Made by a program: the position numbers and the translations under genes
Shown here: positions 46,204 through 55,098 of the stretch, piece after piece
Layout of the letters: each line of letters opens with the position of its first letter
Position numbering within the stretch: the stretch's first letter is position 1
Assembly (NCBI RefSeq): GCF_013912375.1
Contig: NZ_JACETV010000001.1
Span: 1,116,001-1,180,000 of the forward strand
Length of the DNA: 64,000 bases
Reading direction: 5' to 3'
Source of the DNA: Emticicia sp. BO119
GTDB taxonomy: Bacteria > Bacteroidota > Bacteroidia > Cytophagales > Spirosomataceae
Notes under the pieces: generated by a model
What the model was told of the DNA's origin: nothing
What the model saw: the letters and a program-made list of their open reading frames with translations, nothing else
The model's database searches: none

Positions 46204-47241
46204 TCAGTAAAATTTAGGTGGGGGATTCAAAGTCAGATTCTGTCGTTGATGCCAGTATGGATAAACCGGGGGTGTTTCACTTGCTTTATCCAGTCTTTTG
46301 ATTTGCTCTGTTGTCAGATTCCAGCCGATGGCTTCAAAGTTTTCTTTCAATTGCTTTTCATTTCGAGCACCAATAATAATACTTGATACCGTTGGTCTTT
46401 GTAGTACCCAATTAATCGCTATCTGTGCAACGGTTTTTCCCGTTTCTACAGCAATTTCTTCTAAAACGTCAACTACATTGTACAGCACTTCTTCATTGAT
46501 AGCAGCAGAAGGGACAGGGCTTCCGCCTTGTGCTGTACGGGTATCGGTAGGTTTTGGTTGATTACGTTTATATTTGCCGCCTAATAGACCTGCTGCCAAC
46601 GGCGACCACACAATGGCTCCGACTTTCTGGTCGAGACCCAAAGGCATGAGTTCCCATTCATAATCACGGTTGGTTAAAGCATAATATACCTGATGTGCTA
46701 CATAGCGATTCCAACCATATTTTTCAGAAATAGCTAAGGATTTCATCAAGTGCCAGCCTGAGAAATTAGAAGCCGCCAGATATCTTATTTTGCCACTTTG
46801 TACCAGATCGTCAAGCGTTCGCAAAGTTTCTTCTACAGGAGTTATACCATCAAAACCGTGCATATGGAATATGTCGATATAATCAGTATTCAGACGCTTC
46901 AAACTGCCTTCAACCTGTTTTAACAAGTGAAAACGAGATGATCCCTGATTGTTTGGCCCTTTGCCGAAGGTAAAAGTAGCTTTGGTTGAAATCAATAACT
47001 GGTTTCTTTTTCCGGCAATAGCCTTACCTAAGATTTCTTCAGATAGCCCTTGCGAATAAACATCGGCTGTATCAAATAAATTAATACCTGAGTCAAGACA
47101 CAAATCCACCAGTCGGGTAGCTTCTTCTACCTGTGTACTTCCCCAGGCTTTGAAAAATTCAGTGCCGCCACCAAAAGTAGCTGTACCGAAACTTAATACC
47201 GAAACTTTTAAACCTGATGCTCCCAATTGTCTGTATTCCAT
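46204..47241 (-). CDS. Aldo/keto reductase
   Basis: 345 residues forming a TIM barrel of the aldo/keto reductase superfamily, which reduces aldehydes or ketones with NADPH. The active-site segment LFDTADVYSQGLSEEILGKA with catalytic Asp and Tyr is present, as are DIFHMHGFDGITPVEETL and the cofactor-binding IIGARNEKQLKENF near the end. It resembles the broad YajO/Tas-like subgroup. It lies about 85 bases after map, with a long hairpin between them. Substrate unknown. Confidence 0.88.
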   Translation of the reverse strand: MEYRQLGASGLKVSVLSFGTATFGGGTEFFKAWGSTQVEEATRLVDLCLDSGINLFDTADVYSQGLSEEILGKAIAGKRNQLLISTKATFTFGKGPNNQGSSRFHLLKQVEGSLKRLNTDYIDIFHMHGFDGITPVEETLRTLDDLVQSGKIRYLAASNFSGWHLMKSLAISEKYGWNRYVAHQVYYALTNRDYEWELMPLGLDQKVGAIVWSPLAAGLLGGKYKRNQPKPTDTRTAQGGSPVPSAAINEEVLYNVVDVLEEIAVETGKTVAQIAINWVLQRPTVSSIIIGARNEKQLKENFEAIGWNLTTEQIKRLDKASETPPVYPYWHQRQNLTLNPPPKFY

Positions 47242-47287
47242 ATTTGATAAGTGATTTAATGAATGCGTGATTGAGTGATTTTTGTCT

Positions 47288-47327
47288 GAACAATGATTTA
47301 GCTGATTAATCTGCTAAATCATTGTTC
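47288..47327. repeat. Perfect 15-base inverted repeat overlapping the map stop codon
   Basis: GAACAATGATTTAGC (47288-47302) and GCTAAATCATTGTTC (47313-47327), 10-base loop which is itself nearly palindromic. The map TGA lies at 47326-47328. No T tract follows directly on the minus strand, so it is more likely an mRNA 3' stabiliser or processing site than a classic terminator. Confidence 0.5.
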
Positions 47328-48090
47328 AAGACCATATCTTATTCATTTCAGTCAGAATGATAGGCTTATCGGCTGTTACTACAATAGTATGTTCATGTTG
47401 TGCTACGTAGCCACCTTTATTACCGGTTAGTGTCCAACCATCACTTTGTGTCTCAGCTATAGTTGAGTGTGTTGAAATAAAGGTTTCTACAGCCACTACA
47501 GAGTTTTTTCTAAATCTTGTGGTATTGAATCTATCAAAAAAGTTGGCAATTTCGTGCGGCTCTTCGTGCAGACTTTTGCCTATTCCATGCCCGGTTAGAT
47601 TCCTGATAACCTTATAGCCTGATTTTTTAGCCTCTGTTTCAATTAGCTTACCAATATCAGCTATTTTTACACCACCTTTAATCTGGCTGATAGCTTTCTT
47701 GAGAATACGTTTAGAGGCATCAACTAATGGCTGATGCCCATTAGTATCATCACCCAGGACAAATGAGCTTCCGTTATCTGCCCAATAACCACCTAATTCT
47801 GCTGATACGTCAATATTGATTAAATCACCTGCTTGTAGAATAGTCTTTTCTGACGGAATCCCATGCGCTACTTCACTATTAACACTGATACATGTAGCCC
47901 CCGGAAAGCCATAAGTAAGAGAAGGAGCGGGTTTAGCTCCTGAATCATTCAAAATTTTTACGCCATAATCGTCTAATTCCTTGGTTGTCATACCAGGCCT
48001 GGCATAATTACACATGGCTTTCAAAGTAAGGGCCACTGCTTCACTTACTTTTTTCATTCCCTCTAATTCTGCTTCTTTGGTAATTGACAT
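47326..48090 (-). CDS. map: Methionine aminopeptidase
   Basis: 254 residues, type I MetAP size; it removes the initiator methionine from new proteins. Metal-binding signatures are present: ISVNSEVAHGIPSEK, INIDVSAELGGYWAD (Asp ligand), TGHGIGKSLHEEPHEI, and the late QHEHTIVV. A possible -7 element TACGTTTG lies 29 bases upstream. Confidence 0.94.
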   Translation of the reverse strand: MSITKEAELEGMKKVSEAVALTLKAMCNYARPGMTTKELDDYGVKILNDSGAKPAPSLTYGFPGATCISVNSEVAHGIPSEKTILQAGDLINIDVSAELGGYWADNGSSFVLGDDTNGHQPLVDASKRILKKAISQIKGGVKIADIGKLIETEAKKSGYKVIRNLTGHGIGKSLHEEPHEIANFFDRFNTTRFRKNSVVAVETFISTHSTIAETQSDGWTLTGNKGGYVAQHEHTIVVTADKPIILTEMNKIWS

Positions 48091-48118
48091 GGTTTGTATT
48101 TTATGCTTTTTATAGGAA

Positions 48119-48126
48119 CAAACGTA
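48119..48126 (-). promoter_or_regulatory. Possible -7 element of map
   Basis: TACGTTTG on the minus strand, 29 bases before the ATG; no convincing -33 element. Confidence 0.3.
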
Positions 48127-48217
48127 TAAGCTTTATGATTCATCTGAATTTCAGATAAATGAAATTTGGAGTTATTGTCCGTTACAACTATTTTCATCAG
48201 TCAGGAAAGACCTAAAA

Positions 48218-48250
48218 AAGCCTCTTCCCAAAATAACAGGAAAGAGGCTT
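48218..48250 (-). terminator. Terminator of rny
   Basis: AAGCCTCTT and AAGAGGCTT with additional CC/GG pairing inside; on the minus strand it runs into six T. Confidence 0.75.
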
Positions 48251-48268
48251 AATTCATTAAAAATAGTC

Positions 48269-49834
48269 TTATTTTGCATAAGCTACACTACGCATCTCAC
48301 GAATAACAGTGACCTTGATTTGTCCTGGATACTGCATTTCTTTTTCTATACGTTGTGAAATATCAAACGACATTTTGCTTGCAATTTCGTCATTTACGTT
48401 TTCAGAGTCTACAATCACACGCAATTCACGCCCGGCTTGAATCGCATAACATTTTTCAACGCCATTGAATGATAGTGCCAGGTCTTCCAAATCACGAAGA
48501 CGTTGTACATAAGACTCCATCATTTCACGGCGCGCACCCGGGCGAGAACCTGAAATAGCATCACAAACCTGTACAATTGGAGAAATCATTGAAGTCATTT
48601 CAATTTCGTCATGGTGAGCACCAATCGCATTGATTACCTCTGGATGTTCTTTATATTTCTTCGCCAATTCCATCCCTAACAAGGCATGAGGCAATTCCTG
48701 CTCTTCGTGCCATACCTTACCAATATCGTGCAATAAACCTGCACGTTTGGCTAATTTTGCGTTCAGGCCTAATTCGGCTGCCATTGTAGCACACATTTTT
48801 GCTACTTCGCGGGAGTGTTGCAGCAAGTTTTGTCCATAAGATGAACGGAACCGCATTCTGCCGATCATTCTGATCAATTCAGGATGCAAGCCGTGAATAC
48901 CTAAATCGATGACAGTACGCTCGCCTATTTCAACGATTTCGTTTTCTATATCCTTTTTGGTTTTGCCTACAACCTCTTCAATTCGGGCAGGGTGGATACG
49001 ACCGTCCTGCACTAAACGATGCAAAGACAGGCGAGCAATTTCACGACGTACCGGGTCAAAACTTGAAATTACAATGGCTTCTGGGGTATCATCTACAATT
49101 ACTTCAACTCCTGTTGCGGCCTCCAGTGCACGGATATTACGCCCTTCACGACCAATGATTTTACCTTTTACCTCATCGCTTTCGATATTAAATACAGATA
49201 CACAGTTTTCAATGGCCTGTTCGGAAGCGGTGCGTTGAATAGTTTCGATGATAATTTTTTTCGATTCTTTTGTTGCCGATAATTTAGCTTCTTCAATAGT
49301 CTGTTTGATATAAGAAGAGGCTTTTGTTTCCGCCTCGCCTTTTAAAGCATCAATTAGTTGTTGTTTGGCCTGATCGGCTGTAAGATTGGCAATTTTTTCC
49401 AATTGTTCAACCTGTTGACCAAGCATCCGGTCGGCTTCTTCTTTACGCTTGTTTGCTGCCTCAATCTGTTCGTTGAGCTTGTTTTGTAAAGTATCTAATT
49501 CGGTTTCTCTACGCTTGTTTTGCTCTAACATCTGAGCAGCCTGTTGCTGCATTTGTTTTACTTTCTGCTCATTCTGAATGATGAAACTTTTACGTTTGTT
49601 AGCGTCTTCATCAAATTCAGCTTTCAACTTTAAAAAATGTTCTTTGGCTTCTAAAATTTTGTCTTTTTTAACGTTTTCGGCTGTTTGCTGGGCATTTTTT
49701 AGTAATTCATTGGCACGTACTTCGGCTTCTGCCTCTTTGCTTTGGAAAGTTTTTTTAATGAATGCTCTACCAACAAAGAACCCTATTACCAAAGCTAACA
49801 GGTCTGTGAAGAGCATAGTCATAATTTCTGACAT
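48269..49834 (-). CDS. rny: Ribonuclease Y
   Basis: 521 residues from the ATG complementary to 49832-49834 (a TTG one codon earlier is open). RNase Y is a membrane-anchored endonuclease that starts mRNA decay. One N-terminal membrane helix (about 7-23) is followed by a long coiled coil (about 25-200). A KH domain (about 212-270; [17 protein letters not shown]) and an HD domain with HDIGK and later HHDE residues come next. Length matches the family. It follows zapA with a 155-base structured spacer that may encode a small RNA. Confidence 0.95.
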   Translation of the reverse strand: MSEIMTMLFTDLLALVIGFFVGRAFIKKTFQSKEAEAEVRANELLKNAQQTAENVKKDKILEAKEHFLKLKAEFDEDANKRKSFIIQNEQKVKQMQQQAAQMLEQNKRRETELDTLQNKLNEQIEAANKRKEEADRMLGQQVEQLEKIANLTADQAKQQLIDALKGEAETKASSYIKQTIEEAKLSATKESKKIIIETIQRTASEQAIENCVSVFNIESDEVKGKIIGREGRNIRALEAATGVEVIVDDTPEAIVISSFDPVRREIARLSLHRLVQDGRIHPARIEEVVGKTKKDIENEIVEIGERTVIDLGIHGLHPELIRMIGRMRFRSSYGQNLLQHSREVAKMCATMAAELGLNAKLAKRAGLLHDIGKVWHEEQELPHALLGMELAKKYKEHPEVINAIGAHHDEIEMTSMISPIVQVCDAISGSRPGARREMMESYVQRLRDLEDLALSFNGVEKCYAIQAGRELRVIVDSENVNDEIASKMSFDISQRIEKEMQYPGQIKVTVIREMRSVAYAK

Positions 49835-49861
49835 CAATTTATATGTTTTAAATAATTAAGA

Positions 49862-49985
49862 ATGAAACAAAAACCATTTTTGTACTACAGAGTTTGGCTA
49901 TAGTAGGACAACAGCCCGAACAAAACTCTATCAAAAACGATTTGATTGACAAAAAGCAGAATGGCTATACTGAAGAAACGTAGAA
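49862..49985 (-). ncRNA. ssrS: Candidate 6S-like RNA between zapA and rny
   Basis: The 155-base spacer after zapA is highly structured on the minus strand. CCA and TTTTTGT near its start pair with ACAAAAATGG near its end, enclosing two hairpins. One is ATCAAA/TTTGAT. The other has closing stem AGAGTTT / AAACTCT and inner GGCT / AGCC. A small 6S-type RNA (the 6S-Flavo family) is known in Bacteroidota, and zapA-ssrS adjacency is known from other bacteria. The assignment rests on position, size and folding, not on a recognised consensus. It may instead be the rny leader. Confidence 0.4.
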
Positions 49986-49989
49986 TATT

Positions 49990-50286
49990 TTAATTGAGCG
50001 TAAGGCGGTTGCTGAGGTCTTCTAACCTTTTATCAAGGTCTTGTTGCAGCAAAAGATATTTATCCTGATTTTTTTGGTTTTCCACTACACCTTCAATGGC
50101 AACAATAATCAGAAAATCCAAAAAATCCATGTCACCTTCCGCATTTTTTTTCATATAAAAATTAAGGCGTTGGTTAACAAAGGTAGCCGCATTACGGAAA
50201 TAAGGTTCTAACTCCGGCTGAATCTTAAGTGTAACTACTCTTTGCAGTACCCTTAAATTGATTTCTATTTTTTCACTATCTGCCAT
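49990..50286 (-). CDS. zapA: Cell division protein ZapA
   Basis: 98 residues, ZapA size. ZapA binds FtsZ and promotes filament bundling at the division site. An N-terminal alpha/beta part (IEINLRVLQRVVTLKIQPE) is followed by a C-terminal coiled coil (NQKNQDKYLLLQQDLDKRLEDL). It sits 35 bases after a small coiled-coil gene on the same strand, in an arrangement that suggests a division-associated pair. Confidence 0.9.
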   Translation of the reverse strand: MADSEKIEINLRVLQRVVTLKIQPELEPYFRNAATFVNQRLNFYMKKNAEGDMDFLDFLIIVAIEGVVENQKNQDKYLLLQQDLDKRLEDLSNRLTLN

Positions 50287-50321
50287 TGTTGATTCACCTT
50301 CAAGGGCTGTATTAGGTTAAA

Positions 50322-50693
50322 CTATTCTTCGTTCAGCAACTCAACGCACACATCAATCTCTTGTATTAATTCTTCTATTAGTTTCTTCAATTGAGCCTTT
50401 TCTTCAGACTGTCGTACTTTATTAGCTACAATTTTAACACTTTCTTTTTTAATTTCTTGTTTTTTTTCAATAAAATCTTGATTTTTTTGCTTTATTTTTA
50501 ATTTTTTTATCTCCTCGTCCTTATCCTTAATGATTTTATTGAGTGTATTTATCTGACTTTTCAATAGCAGGATTTCTTCCTGTGCCTGCGATTTCTCAAA
50601 CAAAAGGGTATTGGTCAGTTTATTGAAAACTGTGAAGGTTCTGATGTTTTCAGCTTTAACTATCTCTGCAATATATTGTTGTTCAACAGTCAT
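50322..50693 (-). CDS. Coiled-coil protein upstream of zapA
   Basis: 123 residues, almost wholly helical, with heptad-like Leu/Ile and Lys/Glu content (about 35-80 and 95-120). No family was recognised. It lies 8 bases after metZ and 35 before zapA, so all three should share a transcript. By size, fold and place it could work with ZapA, as the coiled-coil ZapB does in Proteobacteria; this is inference from context. Confidence 0.6.
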   Translation of the reverse strand: MTVEQQYIAEIVKAENIRTFTVFNKLTNTLLFEKSQAQEEILLLKSQINTLNKIIKDKDEEIKKLKIKQKNQDFIEKKQEIKKESVKIVANKVRQSEEKAQLKKLIEELIQEIDVCVELLNEE

Positions 50694-50701
50694 AGCACTT
50701 T

Positions 50702-51871
50702 TTATATACTCTTTTTGGCAGCCTGTTTAAAGTCGGCAATTAAATCGGTTATATCTTCTAAACCTACCGAAACGCGGATTAGCCCTTCGGTGATGCCCAA
50801 TTTTGCTTTGTCTTCTTTTGGCAATTTGCTATGTGTGGTCGTATTAGGATTAGTGATAATCGTACGTGAATCTCCCAGATTTGAGGAGATAGATACAATT
50901 TTTAGCTTTTGAGTGAAACGGTTTACACGCTCAAAACCACCCTCCAGTTCAAACGTTACCATGGCACCGCCGGCTTTCATTTGTTTTTTAGCTAATTCAT
51001 ATTGCGGATGAGAGGGTAAATGTGGGTATTTTACATTCACAATGCCTTCCATTTTCTCCAGTGCTTTTGCCAACTTCATTGCATTCTCGCAATGCCTTTC
51101 CATTCTGAGTTCAAGGGTTTCCAGACTCTTTGATAATACCCAGGCATTAAAAGGAGACATTGATGGGCCTGTATGCCTGCAAAAGAAGCGAACAGGAGCT
51201 ATCAATTCTTTTGTCCCTGTGATAATTCCGCCTAAAACACGGCCTTGTCCGTCCATAAATTTCGTTGCCGAATGGACAATCAGGTTTGCACCATAATCAG
51301 TAGGTGTATGGATAACCGGAGTAGCAAAGCAATTATCAACATAATAAATCAGGTTATGTTTTTTAGCAATACGCCCAACCATCGCCATATCAACCAATTC
51401 CAAACCCGGATTCGATGGGGTTTCCAGGTATATCATTTTCGTATTTGGCTGGACAGCCGCTTCCCATTCGGTTTCGGGGGCGGTTGCGTCTAAATAGGTA
51501 TGAGTGATGCCCCATTTAGATAATATCTGTGTAAGAATCTGATGTGCTGAACCAAATAAAGCTCTTGACGAAACTACGTGGTCACCTGATTTGAGATGTG
51601 CGGCAAAGCCTGCAAATACAGCTGCCATACCAGTAGCGGTTGCCAGGCCCTCTTCGCAGTTTTCAAGCATACAAACTTTATCAATAAACTCTTGTACGGA
51701 TGGGTTTGAAAAACGTGAATAAAGATTGCCTTCAAGTGTTTCGTCGAAAATTGCTTTGCCCTGAGCTGCGTCTTCAAAACAGAAACTGCTTGTCAGAAAT
51801 AATGGTGTAGAATGTTCTCTGTATTGTGAACGTTTGGTCTGGATTCTTATTGATTGCGTTTGTTTCTTCAT
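50702..51871 (-). CDS. metZ: O-succinylhomoserine sulfhydrylase
   Basis: 389 residues, a PLP enzyme of the Cys/Met metabolism family. The segment LIVHSATKFMDGQGRVLGG holds the PLP lysine, and SRFSNPSVQEF and CEEGLATATGMAAV are family features. The sequence style fits MetZ, which makes homocysteine from O-succinylhomoserine and sulfide. A closely related gamma-synthase or lyase cannot be fully excluded. It lies between an acyltransferase gene and the coiled-coil/zapA pair on one strand with small gaps. Confidence 0.85.
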   Translation of the reverse strand: MKKQTQSIRIQTKRSQYREHSTPLFLTSSFCFEDAAQGKAIFDETLEGNLYSRFSNPSVQEFIDKVCMLENCEEGLATATGMAAVFAGFAAHLKSGDHVVSSRALFGSAHQILTQILSKWGITHTYLDATAPETEWEAAVQPNTKMIYLETPSNPGLELVDMAMVGRIAKKHNLIYYVDNCFATPVIHTPTDYGANLIVHSATKFMDGQGRVLGGIITGTKELIAPVRFFCRHTGPSMSPFNAWVLSKSLETLELRMERHCENAMKLAKALEKMEGIVNVKYPHLPSHPQYELAKKQMKAGGAMVTFELEGGFERVNRFTQKLKIVSISSNLGDSRTIITNPNTTTHSKLPKEDKAKLGITEGLIRVSVGLEDITDLIADFKQAAKKSI

Positions 51872-51904
51872 TGCACTATTCTGCCTGCTATATTGGTCTA
51901 TAAA

Positions 51905-52471
51905 TTAAAACTCCCCCTTTTCATAATTGGCTAACCAATTTTTTTTTACACCCCCAATCTGCTGGTAAAAAGGGATAAAATATTTTTTCATATCAGCTTC
52001 AAAATCTCCACTGGTATAAAATGGCTTTTCGACAAATACTGTTTTTCTTGGGTAATCGAAACCCACCATAATAATCGGAATTCTGGCGGCATGCGCCATA
52101 TAATAAAAGCCGGTTTTTAATCTTTCTACGTTTTTACGTGTGCCTTCTGGAGCAATAGCGACTAAAAGTTTTTCGTGTCTGTCGAAAGTCTCAGCTACCT
52201 GTTGAACAAAGTTGGTACTATGCGAACGAATCACAGGGGTACCACCCAAAGCCTTGAATAACCAACCAAAAGGCGGGCGAAACAGTTCGGCTTTACCTAA
52301 ATACTTGATTGATTTCTCTAAATCAGAACGAGCACCTACACCAACCAGGAAATCGTACCAGGTTGCATGAGGTGCTACTGCAAAAATTCCTTTTTTCAGG
52401 TCAGGTGGGAGATGGTCAATTGTTTTCCAACCTACTAATCTGAAAATAGATTTTGATAGCCAGCTAAGCAT
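51905..52471 (-). CDS. Lysophospholipid acyltransferase family protein
   Basis: 188 residues, a short PlsC-like protein. The HATWYDF motif gives the catalytic His-X4-Asp, and APEGTRKNVERLKTGFY gives the conserved EGTR substrate motif. Such enzymes acylate glycerophospholipids or ornithine-type lipids at the inner membrane; the acceptor is unknown. Its start overlaps the end of the M50 protease gene by 8 bases, suggesting coupled translation. Confidence 0.85.
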   Translation of the reverse strand: MLSWLSKSIFRLVGWKTIDHLPPDLKKGIFAVAPHATWYDFLVGVGARSDLEKSIKYLGKAELFRPPFGWLFKALGGTPVIRSHSTNFVQQVAETFDRHEKLLVAIAPEGTRKNVERLKTGFYYMAHAARIPIIMVGFDYPRKTVFVEKPFYTSGDFEADMKKYFIPFYQQIGGVKKNWLANYEKGEF

Positions 52472-53600
52472 TTTGTATAATAATAAATGGCTTTGGTGTA
52501 AAGCACAGAATAAAAATCAACAGCGCAAGCCACCCCAAAATTTGTCTTTCTAAAGAGAGGGGTTGCTTGTCGTAGGTGGGAGGATGATAAATTCCTAAAA
52601 AACGGCCAATCATTAAGCCAAAAGCTAAGAATCCTGAGTACCCCTCAACTGTGGGGTAAAAATACGTGATTATTAACTGAATCGCAATAACACTTAATGT
52701 TATCAGCAAATTTGTCATCAGATTTTCAGAAATTCTTGAAAAACAAAGATATATAAAGCCCACATAAAGGGCGAATTTCCAGATTATGTCTGTATCGGGC
52801 ATAAAGAACTCATCAACTTTAAATAATCCTAAACCTGCATAAAATACAAATGTAGTAAACAGGATAGGGGAGGCGATGTTAAAGGCCCTGTCGCCAATCA
52901 AACTATAGAGAATATGACCACCATCTAACTGACCAATCGGGAAGAGATTTAAGGCAGTAAAGAAGAGTGATAAGTATCCGGCAAAGATGATTGGATAATT
53001 AGTATATAGATAGGGATGAGGCAGTTCACCAACAGCTATATAGTCTTCAAAAAACTTAAATAATAAGCTATCTCCTAATTTGATAGAAGTGTATTCGGTG
53101 GTAGTTTCCAGAAACTTTCCGTACTCGTTGCCATACTGATTCAGTTGTGGAAACAGATTAAAAACATAGTCAAGACTTGGCAGATGCGTAAATCCATACC
53201 AGAGTACAACCAAAGCGGCCACAAAACCAGCCAAAGGCCCGGCAATGCCAATATCAAAATACTTAACTCTTGATTGTATGCGCTCTTTGATACGGATAAA
53301 TGCGCCTAAAGTGCCAAAAGTAGCACTCAAACCACCTAACCAAAGTGGAATATAAAAAGGTAAGGTTACATCTGTTTTGTGTTTTCTGGCAATAAAATAA
53401 TGCCCGAATTCATGGATAGTTAAAACACCCAAGAAAGGAAGTGAGTACTGGAAACCCTCAACCAATTCATGCCAGCCCATTGGATTCGGTCCAAAAAAGA
53501 AAGAATTACCAAAAATCCATTCTGCTCCTGTGATTGTTGTTGTGAAAAGTGTGACGACAAATAAGGTAATTTGTATAAGTAATGTTCTGTTTTGATTCAT
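52464..53600 (-). CDS. Site-2 protease family membrane metalloprotease (M50)
   Basis: 378 residues with about nine or ten hydrophobic helices. The zinc site HEFGH (in LTIHEFGHYFIARKHK) and the second motif FPIGQLDGGHILY are intact. The protein resembles the S2P-like group without a PDZ domain found in Bacteroidota and plants. It should cut membrane-anchored regulators or signal remnants within the inner membrane; substrates unknown. It overlaps the acyltransferase gene by 8 bases and follows the HAD gene by 33. Confidence 0.88.
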   Translation of the reverse strand: MNQNRTLLIQITLFVVTLFTTTITGAEWIFGNSFFFGPNPMGWHELVEGFQYSLPFLGVLTIHEFGHYFIARKHKTDVTLPFYIPLWLGGLSATFGTLGAFIRIKERIQSRVKYFDIGIAGPLAGFVAALVVLWYGFTHLPSLDYVFNLFPQLNQYGNEYGKFLETTTEYTSIKLGDSLLFKFFEDYIAVGELPHPYLYTNYPIIFAGYLSLFFTALNLFPIGQLDGGHILYSLIGDRAFNIASPILFTTFVFYAGLGLFKVDEFFMPDTDIIWKFALYVGFIYLCFSRISENLMTNLLITLSVIAIQLIITYFYPTVEGYSGFLAFGLMIGRFLGIYHPPTYDKQPLSLERQILGWLALLIFILCFTPKPFIIIQNA

Positions 53601-53633
53601 CTGCTATGAAAAATTGTGATACAAAGAAACGAC

Positions 53634-54254
53634 TTAAAAAATCGTTTTACAATATTCAGTGATACAAGTTGGCGGTTCAACCAAGATGGTTTGCATTCCT
53701 AAGGCGTTAGCTGATTGGATATTGTGGTGATTATCGTCTAAAAATAATACTTCGTGTGGTTGTAGATTGATTTCATTTAATACATATTGATAGATTTCGG
53801 TATCGGGTTTCCACATACCTATTTCATAGGAAAGAAATAACTGGTCGAATAATTCATCAAGATGTCTATAGCCAAAAGTTTTTTTTAGATAAGAGTTTGA
53901 TGCCTCAATGTGAATATTATTGGTATTGCTGAGTAAATAGATAGGGTACTTTTTACGGATTTCTTTTAATAAATCAATCCTTTCCGGTGGAATATCCAGC
54001 AATAGAGAGTTCCATGCTTTGTCTACTTCATGATCGCTAAGAGGAAATCCAACGGTTTGCCTGACAATTTCTCTGAATTCAATATCAGTAAATTGACCGG
54101 TTTCATAACGTCTGAATAATTGATTTTCAAGGACAAGTTTTTCAATAATCGCTTGTCTTTTGCCAGTAAGGCTGGCGAATGCCTGGAAGGTACGAGGGAT
54201 GTCGATGTTGATGATTACGTTTCCGAAGTCAAAAATAACGGCTTTTACTTTCAT
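53634..54254 (-). CDS. HAD-superfamily hydrolase (HAD-IA type)
   Basis: 206 residues with all HAD motifs: DFGNVIINID at the N-terminus (here the first Asp of the usual DxD is kept, and the second position is Asn), LLSNTNNIH as motif II, a Lys in MWKPDTEIYQ, and FLDDNHHNIQSA as motif IV. Such proteins are phosphatases of small metabolites or haloacid dehalogenase relatives. It starts the run HAD-M50-acyltransferase-metZ on the minus strand. Substrate unknown. Confidence 0.87.
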   Translation of the reverse strand: MKVKAVIFDFGNVIINIDIPRTFQAFASLTGKRQAIIEKLVLENQLFRRYETGQFTDIEFREIVRQTVGFPLSDHEVDKAWNSLLLDIPPERIDLLKEIRKKYPIYLLSNTNNIHIEASNSYLKKTFGYRHLDELFDQLFLSYEIGMWKPDTEIYQYVLNEINLQPHEVLFLDDNHHNIQSANALGMQTILVEPPTCITEYCKTIF

Positions 54255-54449
54255 ACAGATTTATGGTAGAGATGGAGCAATAAAAAAGTGTCAAACTGTT
54301 GATAAACGTCTGACGCTTTCGAAATATTTTGTAATGGGTAGGGCAGAAATTAAAAAATATGATGGATAATTAATTATTGCAATCTTATTAAGCTGTTAAA
54401 CAGATGCTAATAAATCAAATAATCAGATTCTGGAGGGGTAAAGAAAGTT

Positions 54450-54920
54450 TTATTTAAGAATTGTTGTTTCTCTATATCCTTTTGACGTATCCCATTTTAA
54501 TTCATCATTGACAAATATCTTTTCAGTAAGCATATTTCCGCCTGCAAGATTTAAATGAAAGGTTATTTTATCTTTACTGGTTTCGTTCCAGTAAATAGTT
54601 ACCGTATGAATTTCTTTCACAGGCTCATAAGTAGTAGGGAAAATTCTTAAGTAATATCTGTTACTATTCCGGAAAAACAGGGGCTGATTCATTTGTATAG
54701 CATCAATACCAGTCCTTTGATTAGGAAAGTCCGAAAATTCTAAGGTTACTTTTTTTATATCATAATGGTTTTCGAGACCTGGATTTAGTAGATCTTTATT
54801 GGTAGATTTCTCTAAAACTGATATATCAACAAATGTATCTACTAAAACGCAGCATTCAAGTGTCCTTTTGCAGCTAAGAAAAAAACAAAAAATTGTTAGT
54901 GTAAATAAGAACTTTTTCAT
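54450..54920 (-). CDS. Lipoprotein of unknown function
   Basis: 156 residues from the ATG complementary to 54918-54920, which begins a lipoprotein signal (MKKFLFTLTIFCFFLSC, lipobox Cys17). The mature part is rich in beta-prone segments, with two further Cys (ECC) just after the lipobox, and has no recognised family. It stands alone between accA and the HAD gene with spacers of about 180 and 195 bases. Confidence 0.65.
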   Translation of the reverse strand: MKKFLFTLTIFCFFLSCKRTLECCVLVDTFVDISVLEKSTNKDLLNPGLENHYDIKKVTLEFSDFPNQRTGIDAIQMNQPLFFRNSNRYYLRIFPTTYEPVKEIHTVTIYWNETSKDKITFHLNLAGGNMLTEKIFVNDELKWDTSKGYRETTILK

Positions 54921-55043
54921 GAAATAGAAGGATTGGTGTGTCAAAGCAAATTTCAAATACTAATTTATTGATTATTGAGCTAAAACAAGCAAAGCTAACA
55001 TCAAATCTTATTTTAAGGCTCAAACTATTATATCTTAAACAAA

Positions 55044-55077
55044 AAAGCGAGTAATGGCGTAAGCCATTACTCGCTTT
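55044..55077 (-). terminator. Terminator of accA
   Basis: AAAGCGAGTAATGGC and GCCATTACTCGCTTT form a perfect 15-base stem with loop GTAA, followed on the minus strand by six T. Confidence 0.85.
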
Positions 55078-55098
55078 CAATATATTATTCAATCATTC

